A DNA stretch of 64,000 bases from NCBI GenBank assembly GCA_903929885.1, contig CAIYWI010000097.1, forward strand, positions 1 through 64,000, read 5' to 3'. Made by a program: the position numbers and the translations under genes. The notes under the pieces are model-generated. The model was given only the letters and a program-made list of their open reading frames with translations, did not search any database and was not told where the DNA came from. The DNA comes from an uncultured Phycisphaerales bacterium. GTDB lineage: Bacteria; Planctomycetota; Phycisphaerae; Phycisphaerales; UBA1924. Below are positions 18,811-28,827 of this stretch, piece after piece. Every line of letters starts with the position of its first letter. Positions within the stretch are counted from its first letter, which is position 1.

Positions 18811-19050
18811 ATGCCCGTGTACGAGTACGAAGCCATCGAGGATGGGACCGTCATCGAGTTGATCCGCCCCATGTCCAAGGCCGACGAACCGGTCGATGAC
18901 CCTGAGGACAAGGGCCGCACCTTCAAGCGGAAGCACTCGGTGTTCAGCGCGGGCGGTGCCGCGGCATCATCGGGCGGCGGTGGCGGTGGGGGTGGCGGGT
19001 GCTGCCCTTGCGGCAAGGGTGCCGGCATGTGCAGTCGCCCCGGGGCTTGA
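18811..19050 (+). CDS. Small FmdB-like protein with Gly run and terminal Cys cluster
   Basis: A 79-aa protein. It begins MPVYEYEAIEDGT, like FmdB-family regulatory zinc ribbons (MPxYEYxCxxCG), but the two ribbon cysteines that should follow YEY are absent. After TFKRKHSVFSAGG comes a run of nine Gly, then CCPCGKGAGMC, which could bind a metal. I start at ATG 18811 rather than the upstream in-frame start because of the family N terminus. The function is unknown. It is convergent with the DUF4265 gene. Confidence 0.75.
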   Translation: MPVYEYEAIEDGTVIELIRPMSKADEPVDDPEDKGRTFKRKHSVFSAGGAAASSGGGGGGGGGCCPCGKGAGMCSRPGA

Positions 19051-19064
19051 GACACCACGCGTGA

Positions 19065-19514
19065 TCATCCGACTTGCGTCCAGGCCACCTGGCATCCCTC
19101 GAGGATCGCGGCGACGGCCTCCATGGCGACGGTCGGTGGCACGTTCAGCGCGTACAGCCGCTGATCACGGGTGTCGTGCGTGCAACCGAGTTCGCCCAGC
19201 GACGAGAGTGATGCGGGCAGTCGCGTGGCCTTGTCCCTCATGCCGGTGACGTTGACGTGAATGGTCTTGTGTCCCGACTTCTGGATGACCCGCGAGAAGT
19301 CGTGGATCATGGGAGAGTCGGCGCCCGGCGAGGCCTGAACCAGATCGTGAAACGACACGCCGCGAGCGACAAGCGGGATGCCGTCGATGCGGAGGCGTCC
19401 CCGGGCGATGGGGGTGGCGCGGACCGTCTCGGCCGCTTCGCCCGCATGGAGCGGCTGGAAGCGGACCTTGCACTGCGTGACGGGCTTGTGTCGATTCGGC
19501 TTGCGCGACGCCAT
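19065..19514 (-). CDS. DUF4265-like protein
   Basis: A 149-aa soluble protein. The core reads CKVRFQPLHAGEA, GRLRIDGIPLVARGVSFHDL and IQKSGHKTIHVNVTGM, the usual layout of DUF4265 proteins. No catalytic residues are evident and no role is known. ATG 19514 (MASRKPNRHK) is preferred because TACCGT lies 5 nt upstream. Divergent from flgF. Confidence 0.65.
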   Translation of the reverse strand: MASRKPNRHKPVTQCKVRFQPLHAGEAAETVRATPIARGRLRIDGIPLVARGVSFHDLVQASPGADSPMIHDFSRVIQKSGHKTIHVNVTGMRDKATRLPASLSSLGELGCTHDTRDQRLYALNVPPTVAMEAVAAILEGCQVAWTQVG

Positions 19515-19519
19515 GGGGG

Positions 19520-19525
19520 ACGGTA
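19520..19525 (-). promoter_or_regulatory. -10-like hexamer of the DUF4265 gene
   Basis: TACCGT on the minus strand, 5 nt before ATG 19514, without a Shine-Dalgarno. Confidence 0.4.
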
Positions 19526-19593
19526 TGGGGCGCTGGGGCTCCCCGGGCACGGGGTGCCGGGCGTGGCATGAGCGTTGCGGACATGCCGCCACC

Positions 19594-20367
19594 ATGTCGT
19601 ACGGACTTCAGATCTCGGCCTCGGGCGTCGCGGCGGCGATGTACAGGCAGGACGTGCTCTCGAACAATCTCGTGAACGCGGGCACGGTCGGCTTCAAGCC
19701 CGACATTCCGTCCATTCGTTTCCGCACCGACGTGCGGAGCGAGGACGGCGTGGCGAATCTGCCCTCGAACAAGTTGCTGGAGCGACTCGGAGGCGGGGTG
19801 CAGGTGCAGCCCAATCGGATCAACCTGTCCAACGGGCCGATCGAACTCCGCGCCGACCCCTTGTCCATCGCCATCGAGTCGGAGGGATTCCTGAAGGTGC
19901 GGAACGGCCCCGCCACCGATTCCACGACGCTGACCCGGGACGGAAGGCTGGCGATCAATCCGAAGGGGGAACTCGTGCTGGCGGCCAACGGCATGCCGGT
20001 GCTCGACGATTCGGATCAGGTGATCGTGCTCGAGGAGGGCCAGTCGGTCGAGATCGACGGACGAGGCCAGATCAAGCAGGATGGAAAGCCGGTGGGGACC
20101 ATCGGCCTGTTCAGGGTCGCCGACACCTCGAGCATCACCAAGGCGGGGGACGGATTGATGACGGCGCCGAGTCCCGGGGTGTCGACGATGGCCGTGGAGA
20201 ATCGGCGGATCAAGCAGAACGCCGTGGAGCAATCAGGGGTGAACGAACTGCGCACGCTGATGGACATGACCAGCGCATCGCGCGAAATCGACTCGCACGT
20301 GGCGTTGATGCAGCACCACGACAAGATGATGGAGAAGGCGATCAACTCGCTCTCGCGGGTGAGCTGA
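19594..20367 (+). CDS. flgF: Flagellar proximal rod protein FlgF
   Basis: A structural protein of the flagellar rod. The N terminus MSYGLQISASGVAAAMYRQDVLSNNLVNAGT matches the Flg_bb_rod motif (ANNLANxxT type), the middle is the FlgE/F/G beta domain, and the C terminus ends in VALMQHHDKMMEKAINSLSRVS as in rod/hook proteins. At 257 aa it is normal for FlgF. ATG 19594 is the only start that gives the rod motif at the very N terminus. First gene of flgF-flgG-flgA-flgH. Confidence 0.9.
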   Translation: MSYGLQISASGVAAAMYRQDVLSNNLVNAGTVGFKPDIPSIRFRTDVRSEDGVANLPSNKLLERLGGGVQVQPNRINLSNGPIELRADPLSIAIESEGFLKVRNGPATDSTTLTRDGRLAINPKGELVLAANGMPVLDDSDQVIVLEEGQSVEIDGRGQIKQDGKPVGTIGLFRVADTSSITKAGDGLMTAPSPGVSTMAVENRRIKQNAVEQSGVNELRTLMDMTSASREIDSHVALMQHHDKMMEKAINSLSRVS

Positions 20368-20481
20368 AGCGGCATGCCGCTTGCGTGATGCCGTCGCGAC
20401 GGAGGATCCGTCGTTCGCTCCCCGGTGTTCACGTCGGAATCGTCCCTGGAGCGGGGACACACGAAAGGGTGGTTCGCGGAG

Positions 20482-21285
20482 ATGGCGATCATCGCGATGC
20501 AGTCGGCGGCGTCGGGCCTGAGCGCCCTGGACCTGGCCATGGATGTCACGGCCAACAACCTGGCCAACGTCAATACGCCAGGATTCAAGGCCAGCAGAGC
20601 CAACTTCCAGGACCTGCTCTACGTCGAGAAGGAGGCGTCGGGCGGCCTGAACGCCAACAACGACCAGCGCCCCATCGGCTTGTCGGTGGGGCTTGGCGTG
20701 AAGGTGTCGGGCACGCAGCTCGACCTGGCGCAAGGCCCGCCGCAGATGACCTCGCGTCCCTTGGACATCGCCGTCCAGGGCGAGGGCTTCTTCCACGTGC
20801 AGGTGGAAGATGCGCTCGGCACCGACGCGTACACCCGCGCGGGGAACTTCACGCTCAACTCCGACGGCGAGATCGTGCTGGCCTCCGACCAAGGGCGACG
20901 CTTGATCCCGATCATCGTCATTCCGCCGGAGGCGATGTCGATCTCGATCACCAATGACGGTCTCGTGCAGTACAAGATGCCCGGCGAACTGGAGATGACG
21001 GAGGCGGGCCGCATCGAGACGGCGACCTTCGCCAACCCGGCGGGCCTTCGTCAGGTGGGCGAAAACCTCTTCACGGCCACCGACGCCTCGGGGCCCGCCA
21101 CGGTGGGCGTGCCCGGGACCGATCGTCGGGGCATGCTCGCCCAGGGCCAGCTCGAATCCTCCAACGTCGATCCGACCCGTGAACTGATCGAGTTGATCCG
21201 AACCCAGCGGGCGTACGAGATGAACAGCCAGTCGATCAAGGCGGCCGACGAGTCGCTGAGGACCATCGCCCAGCTCCGTCGCTGA
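20482..21285 (+). CDS. flgG: Flagellar distal rod protein FlgG
   Basis: Forms the distal rod that crosses the peptidoglycan layer and outer membrane. N terminus MAIIAMQSAASGLSALDLAM with VTANNLANVNTPGFKASRANFQDLLY is the FlgG consensus. The C terminus ELIRTQRAYEMNSQSIKAAD is the conserved helix. ATG 20482 gives 267 aa, close to the usual 260. It lies 114 nt after flgF. Confidence 0.95.
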   Translation: MAIIAMQSAASGLSALDLAMDVTANNLANVNTPGFKASRANFQDLLYVEKEASGGLNANNDQRPIGLSVGLGVKVSGTQLDLAQGPPQMTSRPLDIAVQGEGFFHVQVEDALGTDAYTRAGNFTLNSDGEIVLASDQGRRLIPIIVIPPEAMSISITNDGLVQYKMPGELEMTEAGRIETATFANPAGLRQVGENLFTATDASGPATVGVPGTDRRGMLAQGQLESSNVDPTRELIELIRTQRAYEMNSQSIKAADESLRTIAQLRR

Positions 21286-21406
21286 TGCACGCGTCTGATG
21301 CGGATTGAGGCGAGCGGGGCGGAGCCCCGAGCGCCGCGGCGGACGCGGAGCGTCCGCTCGGGTCGCGACAGGCGATGGCCCCTCGCGACGGAAAGGAATC
21401 GTCAGG

Positions 21407-22456
21407 ATGACACAGCATCTTGCCACCATCATCGCCCTGCTGTCGCTGTGCATGATCCCGGTGCGGGTCTATGCGCAAGATTCGCTCCAGGTGCGACCGC
21501 TCGCCCGGATCAAGGCCGGACAAGCCGTGCTGTTGGGCGATCTGGCCACCGTCGGGGGCCCTCGTGCCGAGCAACTCCGCGACATCGCGGTCGAGGGCAT
21601 TCCCCTCCCCGCATCGGGCCGCCCGGAAGTGCTCACCATCGCTTCGCTGCGGCCCGCCATCGAGGCGGCCATGCTCAAGCGAGGCATCGATGTCGGCGGG
21701 CTCTCGATCGGCGGCTCCGCCTGTCGGCTCGTGCTCGCCGAAGACATTCCCGTGCGAGCCCGATCGGGGGCCACGTCGGCTTCGTCGCCCGCGCCGTCGG
21801 CCGGCTCGACCGTCCGCGGCATGATCCTCGCCAAGGCGGCCGAGATCGCCGATGTCGAACCCGCTGATCTCCGCGTCACGTTTGATCAACGCGACCACGC
21901 CCTGCTGGAGAAGGCCACCGCCGGACGGACGGTGGCGATCCACTCCACCGGCACGGGCGAGCGGGTGGGCTTCTCGGTTCGCGTCTACGAGCACAACACG
22001 CTTGCCGCCCAGGGCGACGTTCGAGTGGGCGTGGTCGTTCGGCGGCTGTGCGCCGTGGCCAGGACGAACATCGACCGCGCCTCGGTGCTCACGGGTTCCG
22101 ACTTCGAGATCGAGGAGCAGTGGTTGCCGCTCACCCGCACCCCCGCAGCGACCGACATGATCGAGGGTCAGGTCGCGAAAGGTCGGTTGGCCGCGGGCGA
22201 CGTGATCGAGGCTCGACACCTCCAGGACCCCGTGGTGGCCAAGCCGGGCGACCAGATCATGGTGGACTGCATCAGCGGCGGCATCCTGCTGCGAACGCCG
22301 GCCGTCGCGACGACCGCCGGCCGTCAGGGCGAAGTGATCGTCGCCGAGAGTCTCGAGTGGCGGCGAGGCATTCTCGTCAAGCTCGGCAAGCCGGGACAGG
22401 GCGTGGCTGTCGGGCCCGCCGACCTCAAGAAGAACTCGCGTCGATCGGCCAAGTGA
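21407..22456 (+). CDS. flgA: FlgA, P-ring assembly chaperone
   Basis: A periplasmic helper for FlgI polymerisation around the rod. A signal peptide (MTQHLATIIALLSLCMIPVR, cleavage near VYA-Q) is followed by a long N-terminal region and a C-terminal SAF domain: RTNIDRASVLTGSDFEIEE, VAKGRLAAGDVIEARHL and GDQIMVDCISGGILLRTPAV. At 349 aa it is longer than E. coli FlgA (219 aa), with an additional N-terminal region. AAAGGA lies about 10 nt upstream of ATG 21407. Confidence 0.88.
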   Translation: MTQHLATIIALLSLCMIPVRVYAQDSLQVRPLARIKAGQAVLLGDLATVGGPRAEQLRDIAVEGIPLPASGRPEVLTIASLRPAIEAAMLKRGIDVGGLSIGGSACRLVLAEDIPVRARSGATSASSPAPSAGSTVRGMILAKAAEIADVEPADLRVTFDQRDHALLEKATAGRTVAIHSTGTGERVGFSVRVYEHNTLAAQGDVRVGVVVRRLCAVARTNIDRASVLTGSDFEIEEQWLPLTRTPAATDMIEGQVAKGRLAAGDVIEARHLQDPVVAKPGDQIMVDCISGGILLRTPAVATTAGRQGEVIVAESLEWRRGILVKLGKPGQGVAVGPADLKKNSRRSAK

Positions 22457-22482
22457 CCGATCTTCCTCCCAGGAGATTCGAC

Positions 22483-23172
22483 ATGAACACGCGGATGCTC
22501 GTTCTCGCCCTCGCCGGCTTGTGCCTTGCAGCGCCCTCGGCGCACGGGCAGGCGCAACTGAGACTCAAGGCCCAGGAGACGCTTGACGCGGAGGGGAAGC
22601 CCGACACCCGCGCCTCGCTGCGGGCGGTCAGCCGTTTCATCGTCGAGTCGCCCAAGGCCAAGTCCATCGAGGTGCATGATCTGGTCACGATCATCATCAA
22701 CGAGAGCAGCAAACAGTCGTCCCAGCAGAAGCTCGACACCAAGACGGATTCGGGGCTCCGGGGCGAACTCAAGGAGTTCCCCGACCTGGGCAAGTTGCTG
22801 CAGGCCGAACTGACCAACGGCGCGAGCTCGCCGGTCGCCTCGGTCGACGTCGGAGGCGGCGACAACTTCAAGGGCGACGCGAAGTACGAGCGAAACGATC
22901 GCTTCACGGACCGCATCTCGGCGGTGGTGATCGACGTCAAGCCCAACGGCACCCTAGTGCTCGAAGCCCGTCGGACCGTGACCAAGGACGACGAGGTGCA
23001 GACCGTGGTGCTCAGCGGCATGTGCCGCCGCGAGGACGTGACCAACGCCAACTCGGTGCTCAGCAGCCAGTTGGCGGACATGACGCTGACGGTCACCAAC
23101 GAGGGCGAGCTCAACAAGGCAAACAAGCCGGGCTGGATCACCCGCGCGTTCAGGACGATCTTCGACTTCTGA
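22483..23172 (+). CDS. flgH: FlgH, flagellar L-ring protein
   Basis: Builds the outer-membrane ring of the flagellum, which implies an outer membrane. Family blocks are HDLVTIIINESSKQSSQQKL, DRISAVVIDVKPNGTLVLEA and LSSQLADMTLTVTNEGEL. AGGAG at 22471-22475 supports ATG 22483. FlgH is normally a lipoprotein with an LxGC-type lipobox. Here the leader reads LALAGLCLAAPSAHGQ: Cys14 is preceded by Leu, so a signal peptidase I site at AHG-Q is more likely. flgI does not follow. Confidence 0.92.
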   Translation: MNTRMLVLALAGLCLAAPSAHGQAQLRLKAQETLDAEGKPDTRASLRAVSRFIVESPKAKSIEVHDLVTIIINESSKQSSQQKLDTKTDSGLRGELKEFPDLGKLLQAELTNGASSPVASVDVGGGDNFKGDAKYERNDRFTDRISAVVIDVKPNGTLVLEARRTVTKDDEVQTVVLSGMCRREDVTNANSVLSSQLADMTLTVTNEGELNKANKPGWITRAFRTIFDF

Positions 23173-23208
23173 ACGGACCTCTGCCGACGACCATCTCGTT
23201 CGGGTTGA

Positions 23209-23214
23209 TATCCT
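23209..23214 (+). promoter_or_regulatory. -10-like hexamer of the ApgM-type gene
   Basis: TATCCT ends 7 nt before GTG 23222. No Shine-Dalgarno is present. Confidence 0.4.
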
Positions 23215-23221
23215 CGTCAGC

Positions 23222-24481
23222 GTGAAGTACGTCATCATCATCCCGGATGGAGCCGCGGACCTGCCCCTCGAGCCGTTGGGCGATCTGACGCCCTTCGAAG
23301 CGGCCTCGATGCCTCATCTGGCCCGCTTGGCCGCGTACGGCCGCGTAGGGGCGGCGCATACGACGCCGGAGGGGTTCGAGGCGGGGAGCGACGTGTGTTC
23401 GATGAGTCTGCTGGGCTACTCGCCCAAGCGGTACCACACCGGTCGTGCACCACTCGAGGCGGCGGCGCTGGGCCTGCAACCGGGGCCGGGCGACTGGATC
23501 TTTCGCTTGAATCTCGTGACCACCGGCGACGACGGAACCGATCAGGCGGGCTTGATGCTCGACCATTCGGCCGGCGCGATCACCAACTCGGAGGCACGCG
23601 CCCTGGTGGCGGGGCTCGTGGAGCATTGGCAGGTCGAATGCCCGGACATCGTGGGGGGCATGTCGGTGACGCCGGGCGTGAGCTACCGGAACATCCTCAT
23701 CGATGCCTCGGGACGGGCGTACGGCAAGGTGCAAACGACCCCGCCGCATGCAATCCCGGGCGAGGCGTGGAATCGTCACCTGCCGTCGGGGGGACCGGAG
23801 GCCAACGTGCTCCGACGCCTGATGGCCAGTTCGGTCGAGTACCTTCGCGGCCATGAGGTCAACCTCGCGAGACGTGAGCAGGGCCTGCGGCCGGCGACGA
23901 TGGCGTGGCTGTGGGGGCAGGGCACCAAGCCCGACGTTCCGACGTTTCGGGAACGCTTCGGGCTCCGCGGCGCGATGATCACCTCGGTCGACTTGCTGGC
24001 GGGCATCGCGGCCTACATCGGATGGGACCGGCTGGACGTGCCCGGGCTCACCAGCTATCACGACACGGATTATGCCGCCCAGGGGCGAGAGACGATCCGA
24101 GCCATCAACGCATACGACCTGGTCTGTTGTCACGTCGAAGCCCCCGACGAGGCCTCGCACCAAGGGGATTGGCGCACGAAGGTCGCCTCGCTCGAGTCGA
24201 TCGACCGCGAGATCATCGGGCCGGTCATCGCCCACCTGGAGGAGTCGTACGGCGAGTCGGGGTGGCGGGTGTTGATCATGCCCGACCACTACACCTTGTG
24301 CAGCACGCGAAAGCATGACGCGACGCCAGTGCCCTTCGTGATCGCCGGAACGCTGGTGCATTCGGCCGTGCAGCGTCCCTTCTCCGAGGAGGCCGCGGAC
24401 GAAAGCGATCTCCAGATCGAGCCCGGCCACGACCTCATGGAGTACTTCCTCCGTGGCGGGCTGCCCGTGGCCAAGCGGTGA
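23222..24481 (+). CDS. apgM: Cofactor-independent phosphoglycerate mutase, archaeal ApgM type (or TIGR02535 proposed homoserine kinase)
   Basis: A metalloenzyme of the alkaline phosphatase superfamily. MKYVIIIPDGAADLPLE gives the first metal Asp; EGFEAGSDVCSMSLLGYSP carries the catalytic Ser; TGRAPLEAA and the metal-site stretch CHVEAPDEASHQGD follow, then PDHYTLCSTRKH. The 419-aa length fits ApgM. The subgroup with PEGxExGSDVxxxSLLGY has also been proposed to phosphorylate homoserine, and threonine genes are not nearby, so the substrate is open. The start is GTG 23222. Confidence 0.85.
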   Translation: MKYVIIIPDGAADLPLEPLGDLTPFEAASMPHLARLAAYGRVGAAHTTPEGFEAGSDVCSMSLLGYSPKRYHTGRAPLEAAALGLQPGPGDWIFRLNLVTTGDDGTDQAGLMLDHSAGAITNSEARALVAGLVEHWQVECPDIVGGMSVTPGVSYRNILIDASGRAYGKVQTTPPHAIPGEAWNRHLPSGGPEANVLRRLMASSVEYLRGHEVNLARREQGLRPATMAWLWGQGTKPDVPTFRERFGLRGAMITSVDLLAGIAAYIGWDRLDVPGLTSYHDTDYAAQGRETIRAINAYDLVCCHVEAPDEASHQGDWRTKVASLESIDREIIGPVIAHLEESYGESGWRVLIMPDHYTLCSTRKHDATPVPFVIAGTLVHSAVQRPFSEEAADESDLQIEPGHDLMEYFLRGGLPVAKR

Positions 24482-24488
24482 CGACCGC

Positions 24489-24860
24489 TTAGAGCTCGAG
24501 CGGCGTCCACACGTCGAGCGTGGCCGCAGACGCCGGGTCGTCGAACCAGGCTCTGGCAATGCGGAGGACGAACTCGGGCGGAGCGACCCCGGCGGCCAGC
24601 TCGAGGTGTTCATCGTCGACCGGGTCGTGCAACTCGGCGATCAGGCCATCCTCCACGCGTGCACACTGGAAAAAGTCGGTGTCGCTTCGGCGGAGGATCA
24701 CGAAGCCGCAGGGCTGCTCGCCGACGGTGAGGTTGCCGATGATGGCCTCGACATCCTGCCAGGTGGGGTCGCTCACCAGTCCATCGGAGGGCTCCAACTC
24801 ATGCTCGGCCCACTCCAGCGTGTAGCCGTTGGATCCGGAACCTTGAGGGGAGGGGGCCAT
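24489..24860 (-). CDS. Small acidic uncharacterised protein
   Basis: I do not recognise this 123-aa protein. It is acidic, has no signal or membrane segment, and includes CGFVILRRSDTDFFQCARVE and a C-terminal FDDPASAATLDVWTPLEL. It lies 28 nt after icd on the same strand, so it may be the second gene of an icd operon. It is convergent with the ApgM-type gene. Confidence 0.6.
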   Translation of the reverse strand: MAPSPQGSGSNGYTLEWAEHELEPSDGLVSDPTWQDVEAIIGNLTVGEQPCGFVILRRSDTDFFQCARVEDGLIAELHDPVDDEHLELAAGVAPPEFVLRIARAWFDDPASAATLDVWTPLEL

Positions 24861-24888
24861 CGGCAGACTTCCGGGCGGGGCTTGCCGC

Positions 24889-26262
<1,374 letters not shown>

Positions 26263-26488
26263 GAGTGAACTCCTGCGGATGCTGCGTGAACGGGGCGGCC
26301 GCGACGGGTTCGCGGGCCGGCCTGGCGAGATCCCCCGCATCGGGGAAACGTCCAAGGGTGCAACGGTAGGGACCGGCATCGGGGGCGGCAACGTCCACGC
26401 CCGGGCAGGGGGACCACCGCCCGGATCGCCTTGCATGGGCCGCGAAACTACGCCCCGTGGCAGGGTGCGGCCGACATCCCAACTAGCG

Positions 26489-28549
26489 ATGGCCCGACGG
26501 ACGCCCAACACCCGCTCGATGGAGGACTCGGTCAAGACGCTGCCCCCGCTGGCTCGCGTCGTGATCCTGTCCGACCTGGTCGCCGCCGCGGACCAGCAGG
26601 CTTCCGTGAGGAACACCGCCGTTGACATGCTGTTGGCCTTGGCCACCGCGACATCGCCCGCGGCGGGCTTTCGGGATTCGCTCATCGGCCTGCTGCGTGG
26701 AGTGTCGCTGCGGGACATGCACGCGATGGTCGCACGAAGATCCGTCGCGTCATTGCTCGCGTCGTGGGGAGTCGTCGCACCGGAAGTCAGGCAACGGCTG
26801 TCGACGCTGCCCGCCACGGTCGTCTCCGCGGCGTTTGAGGATGTGCTGTCCGAAGGACGCTCCTCGCGAGAACACGCGTCGTTCGCCGCTCGCTGCTTCG
26901 GCCCTGCGGCGACGGCGAGCGTGCTGCTGAAGTTCATGGCAGACCCGGACGAGTCGGTGCGACATCGCGCCGTCGAATCACTCGAGGCGATGACGGCCCA
27001 CGCCGTGACTTGCACGGACCCCGTCGACCCCCTGCTGGTGCTGATGGCCCCGAAGGCGATCAAGACGGCAGGAGAGGATGCGACCGTTCGGCGACAGGCA
27101 GCCGCGTGCATGCTCGCCCTTTGGACACCGGCCACCATCAAGCGTTGCGGGTCGGAGGGCTGGCTTTCCGACCCGGGAGTGGTGCCCGCGGTGGCCACGG
27201 CGATTCGCTGGTGCACCCTGCCGCTGGCCGCGGCAAGGGCGGCCGAATGGATCCACCGCGACGGTCTGGCCAAGACATCGACCGACCGCCTGTCAACCAT
27301 CGAAACCCCTGCGGAACGTGCGGCGGCGCTCTCTCGGTGGCACCTTCTCTCCCGCCCGATCCGCGCCTCGAAACTCCGAGGCATGAAGGTCAACATCTCG
27401 GTGGTGCGTCCAGCCGCGACGTTGCCGGGCAAGGGTGCCGGCGTGAGCGTCGGGGCCCGAGGACTCGTGCCCACCGCCTCCGAACTTGCCTCGCTTCCGC
27501 TGGAGGCCCGGATGGGCGCCGCCGTGCTGGGATCGGTGATCGGGGCGGAGGCCCCGATCCGGGCCCAGTTGGCGGCCCGGCTGCTCGCCGATCGCGACTC
27601 GCGTGCCCGGATTGCGGGCCGTTCGCTCGCCACGGTCGCGGGCCTCGCCGACTTCGCCTTCGATACCGACGAGCACCTTGCACGCGGCGCCGCGATGCGT
27701 TGGCTCGATCTGGCTCGCGGCGGCGAACGACTGAAGCGATCCGAGGTCGACCAGGCCGCCACGATCGAGGCGCTCCGCCGGTCGCCACATGCCTGCGTGC
27801 GGGCGATGGCCGTCGGCATCGAGCCGCCTGTCGCGGATTCGCGAGAGGCGGACGCGTCGCTCCGACAGCGACTCGCGCACCGGCATCATCCGACCGGCCA
27901 GCTCGAGGCGTTGGGCGAGTTGCGGACGCACGATCGTCTCGTGTCGTGCGTCGGCTCGGTCATCGCACTGCTCGAGGACCAGACGATCGATGCCCGCGTT
28001 CGAGCCAAGGCGGCCGCCACGCTGGGGCGGATGCATGACGGCACATCCCTTCGCGCACTGACGAACGCAGCCTCGAAGGGAGAACGGGATCCCCGGGTGC
28101 TCGCCAACGCCATCGATGCGCTCCGCCGGCGCCGAGCGGAACTCGGCGCGTCGGCGACGGCGCAGATCCTGGAACTCAAGTCGTCGGCCTGTCACCAGCG
28201 GGTTCGCGCCTCGGCGATCCGCCTTCTGGCTGCGATCAAGACTCCCGACACAGACGCGGCGGGCGATGTGCTCGACCTGCTGAAGGATCCGCGTCCCGCG
28301 CATCGCCGCTCGGGCGCGTGGCTCGCAGGACGTCTGGCTCGGCTGGCGGTGGATCCCACCGTGCGTCTGCGATGGAGCGCCGAACTGCGTCACATGTGCG
28401 ATCACGGCACCGACCCCGGGTTGCGTGCCCGGGCCTCGCAGGCGCTCACTCGCATCCAGCCCGATCACGCTCCGGCGTTCGACGACTGGGCGACCATGGC
28501 CCATCGCTCCGGCTTCGAATCGTCACTCCTCCAGGAGCATGCGGCATGA
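26489..28549 (+). CDS. HEAT-repeat-like helical protein, function unknown
   Basis: A 686-aa Ala/Arg-rich, almost wholly helical protein with repeated HEAT/armadillo-like units such as [43 protein letters not shown] and [13 protein letters not shown]. No catalytic motif, signal peptide or membrane helix is visible. HEAT arrays usually bind proteins, so a scaffold role is likely. The start could be ATG 26489 or ATG 26519 ([19 protein letters not shown]); upstream residues look non-coding. Its stop overlaps the next gene as ATGA. Confidence 0.75.
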   Translation: MARRTPNTRSMEDSVKTLPPLARVVILSDLVAAADQQASVRNTAVDMLLALATATSPAAGFRDSLIGLLRGVSLRDMHAMVARRSVASLLASWGVVAPEVRQRLSTLPATVVSAAFEDVLSEGRSSREHASFAARCFGPAATASVLLKFMADPDESVRHRAVESLEAMTAHAVTCTDPVDPLLVLMAPKAIKTAGEDATVRRQAAACMLALWTPATIKRCGSEGWLSDPGVVPAVATAIRWCTLPLAAARAAEWIHRDGLAKTSTDRLSTIETPAERAAALSRWHLLSRPIRASKLRGMKVNISVVRPAATLPGKGAGVSVGARGLVPTASELASLPLEARMGAAVLGSVIGAEAPIRAQLAARLLADRDSRARIAGRSLATVAGLADFAFDTDEHLARGAAMRWLDLARGGERLKRSEVDQAATIEALRRSPHACVRAMAVGIEPPVADSREADASLRQRLAHRHHPTGQLEALGELRTHDRLVSCVGSVIALLEDQTIDARVRAKAAATLGRMHDGTSLRALTNAASKGERDPRVLANAIDALRRRRAELGASATAQILELKSSACHQRVRASAIRLLAAIKTPDTDAAGDVLDLLKDPRPAHRRSGAWLAGRLARLAVDPTVRLRWSAELRHMCDHGTDPGLRARASQALTRIQPDHAPAFDDWATMAHRSGFESSLLQEHAA

Positions 28550-28803
28550 TCGATGACATCGGGCCAACGCAGGAAACGGCGGCTGTCGGACTGGTCAACG
28601 CGGCCGAGGAGATCATCGGTGCGCCGCTGCCGACCGAGGCGACCTGGGTGGTGCCCGCGTTGTCCGCCGCCACGGCGCTACTCGCCTTCATCGTCGTGCT
28701 GGGAGTCGTCTCGTTCGTGTGGCGCCGATCGACTGCCGCGCTGGTGGCCAACCCTCGCGAGGTGGCGATGCGTCGCATCGCCCGCCTGGTCAAGGCCGGC
28801 TAA
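28546..28803 (+). CDS. Small single-span membrane protein coupled to the HEAT protein
   Basis: An 85-aa protein starting at the ATGA overlap with the HEAT gene; CAGGAG lies upstream. One hydrophobic segment (VPALSAATALLAFIVVLGVV) is followed by a basic tail RRIARLVKAG. It could anchor the HEAT protein to the membrane; this is inferred from coupling only. A 14-bp tandem duplication straddles its stop codon. Confidence 0.65.
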   Translation: MIDDIGPTQETAAVGLVNAAEEIIGAPLPTEATWVVPALSAATALLAFIVVLGVVSFVWRRSTAALVANPREVAMRRIARLVKAG

Positions 28804-28817
28804 TCAAGGCCGGCTGA
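28790..28817. repeat. 14-bp tandem duplication across a stop codon
   Basis: TCAAGGCCGGCTAA (28790-28803) is followed directly by TCAAGGCCGGCTGA (28804-28817). The first copy contains the stop of the small membrane protein; the second copy lies in the convergent gap. Confidence 0.8.
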
Positions 28818-28827
28818 ATCGCCCGAC

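Noticed and set aside
26263-27819. Minus-strand frame that would extend icd by over 500 residues upstream
   Set aside because: icd begins with the normal N terminus at 26262 after GCAGGAG. The extension is antisense to the HEAT-repeat gene and is Ser/Arg/Ala-rich without pattern.
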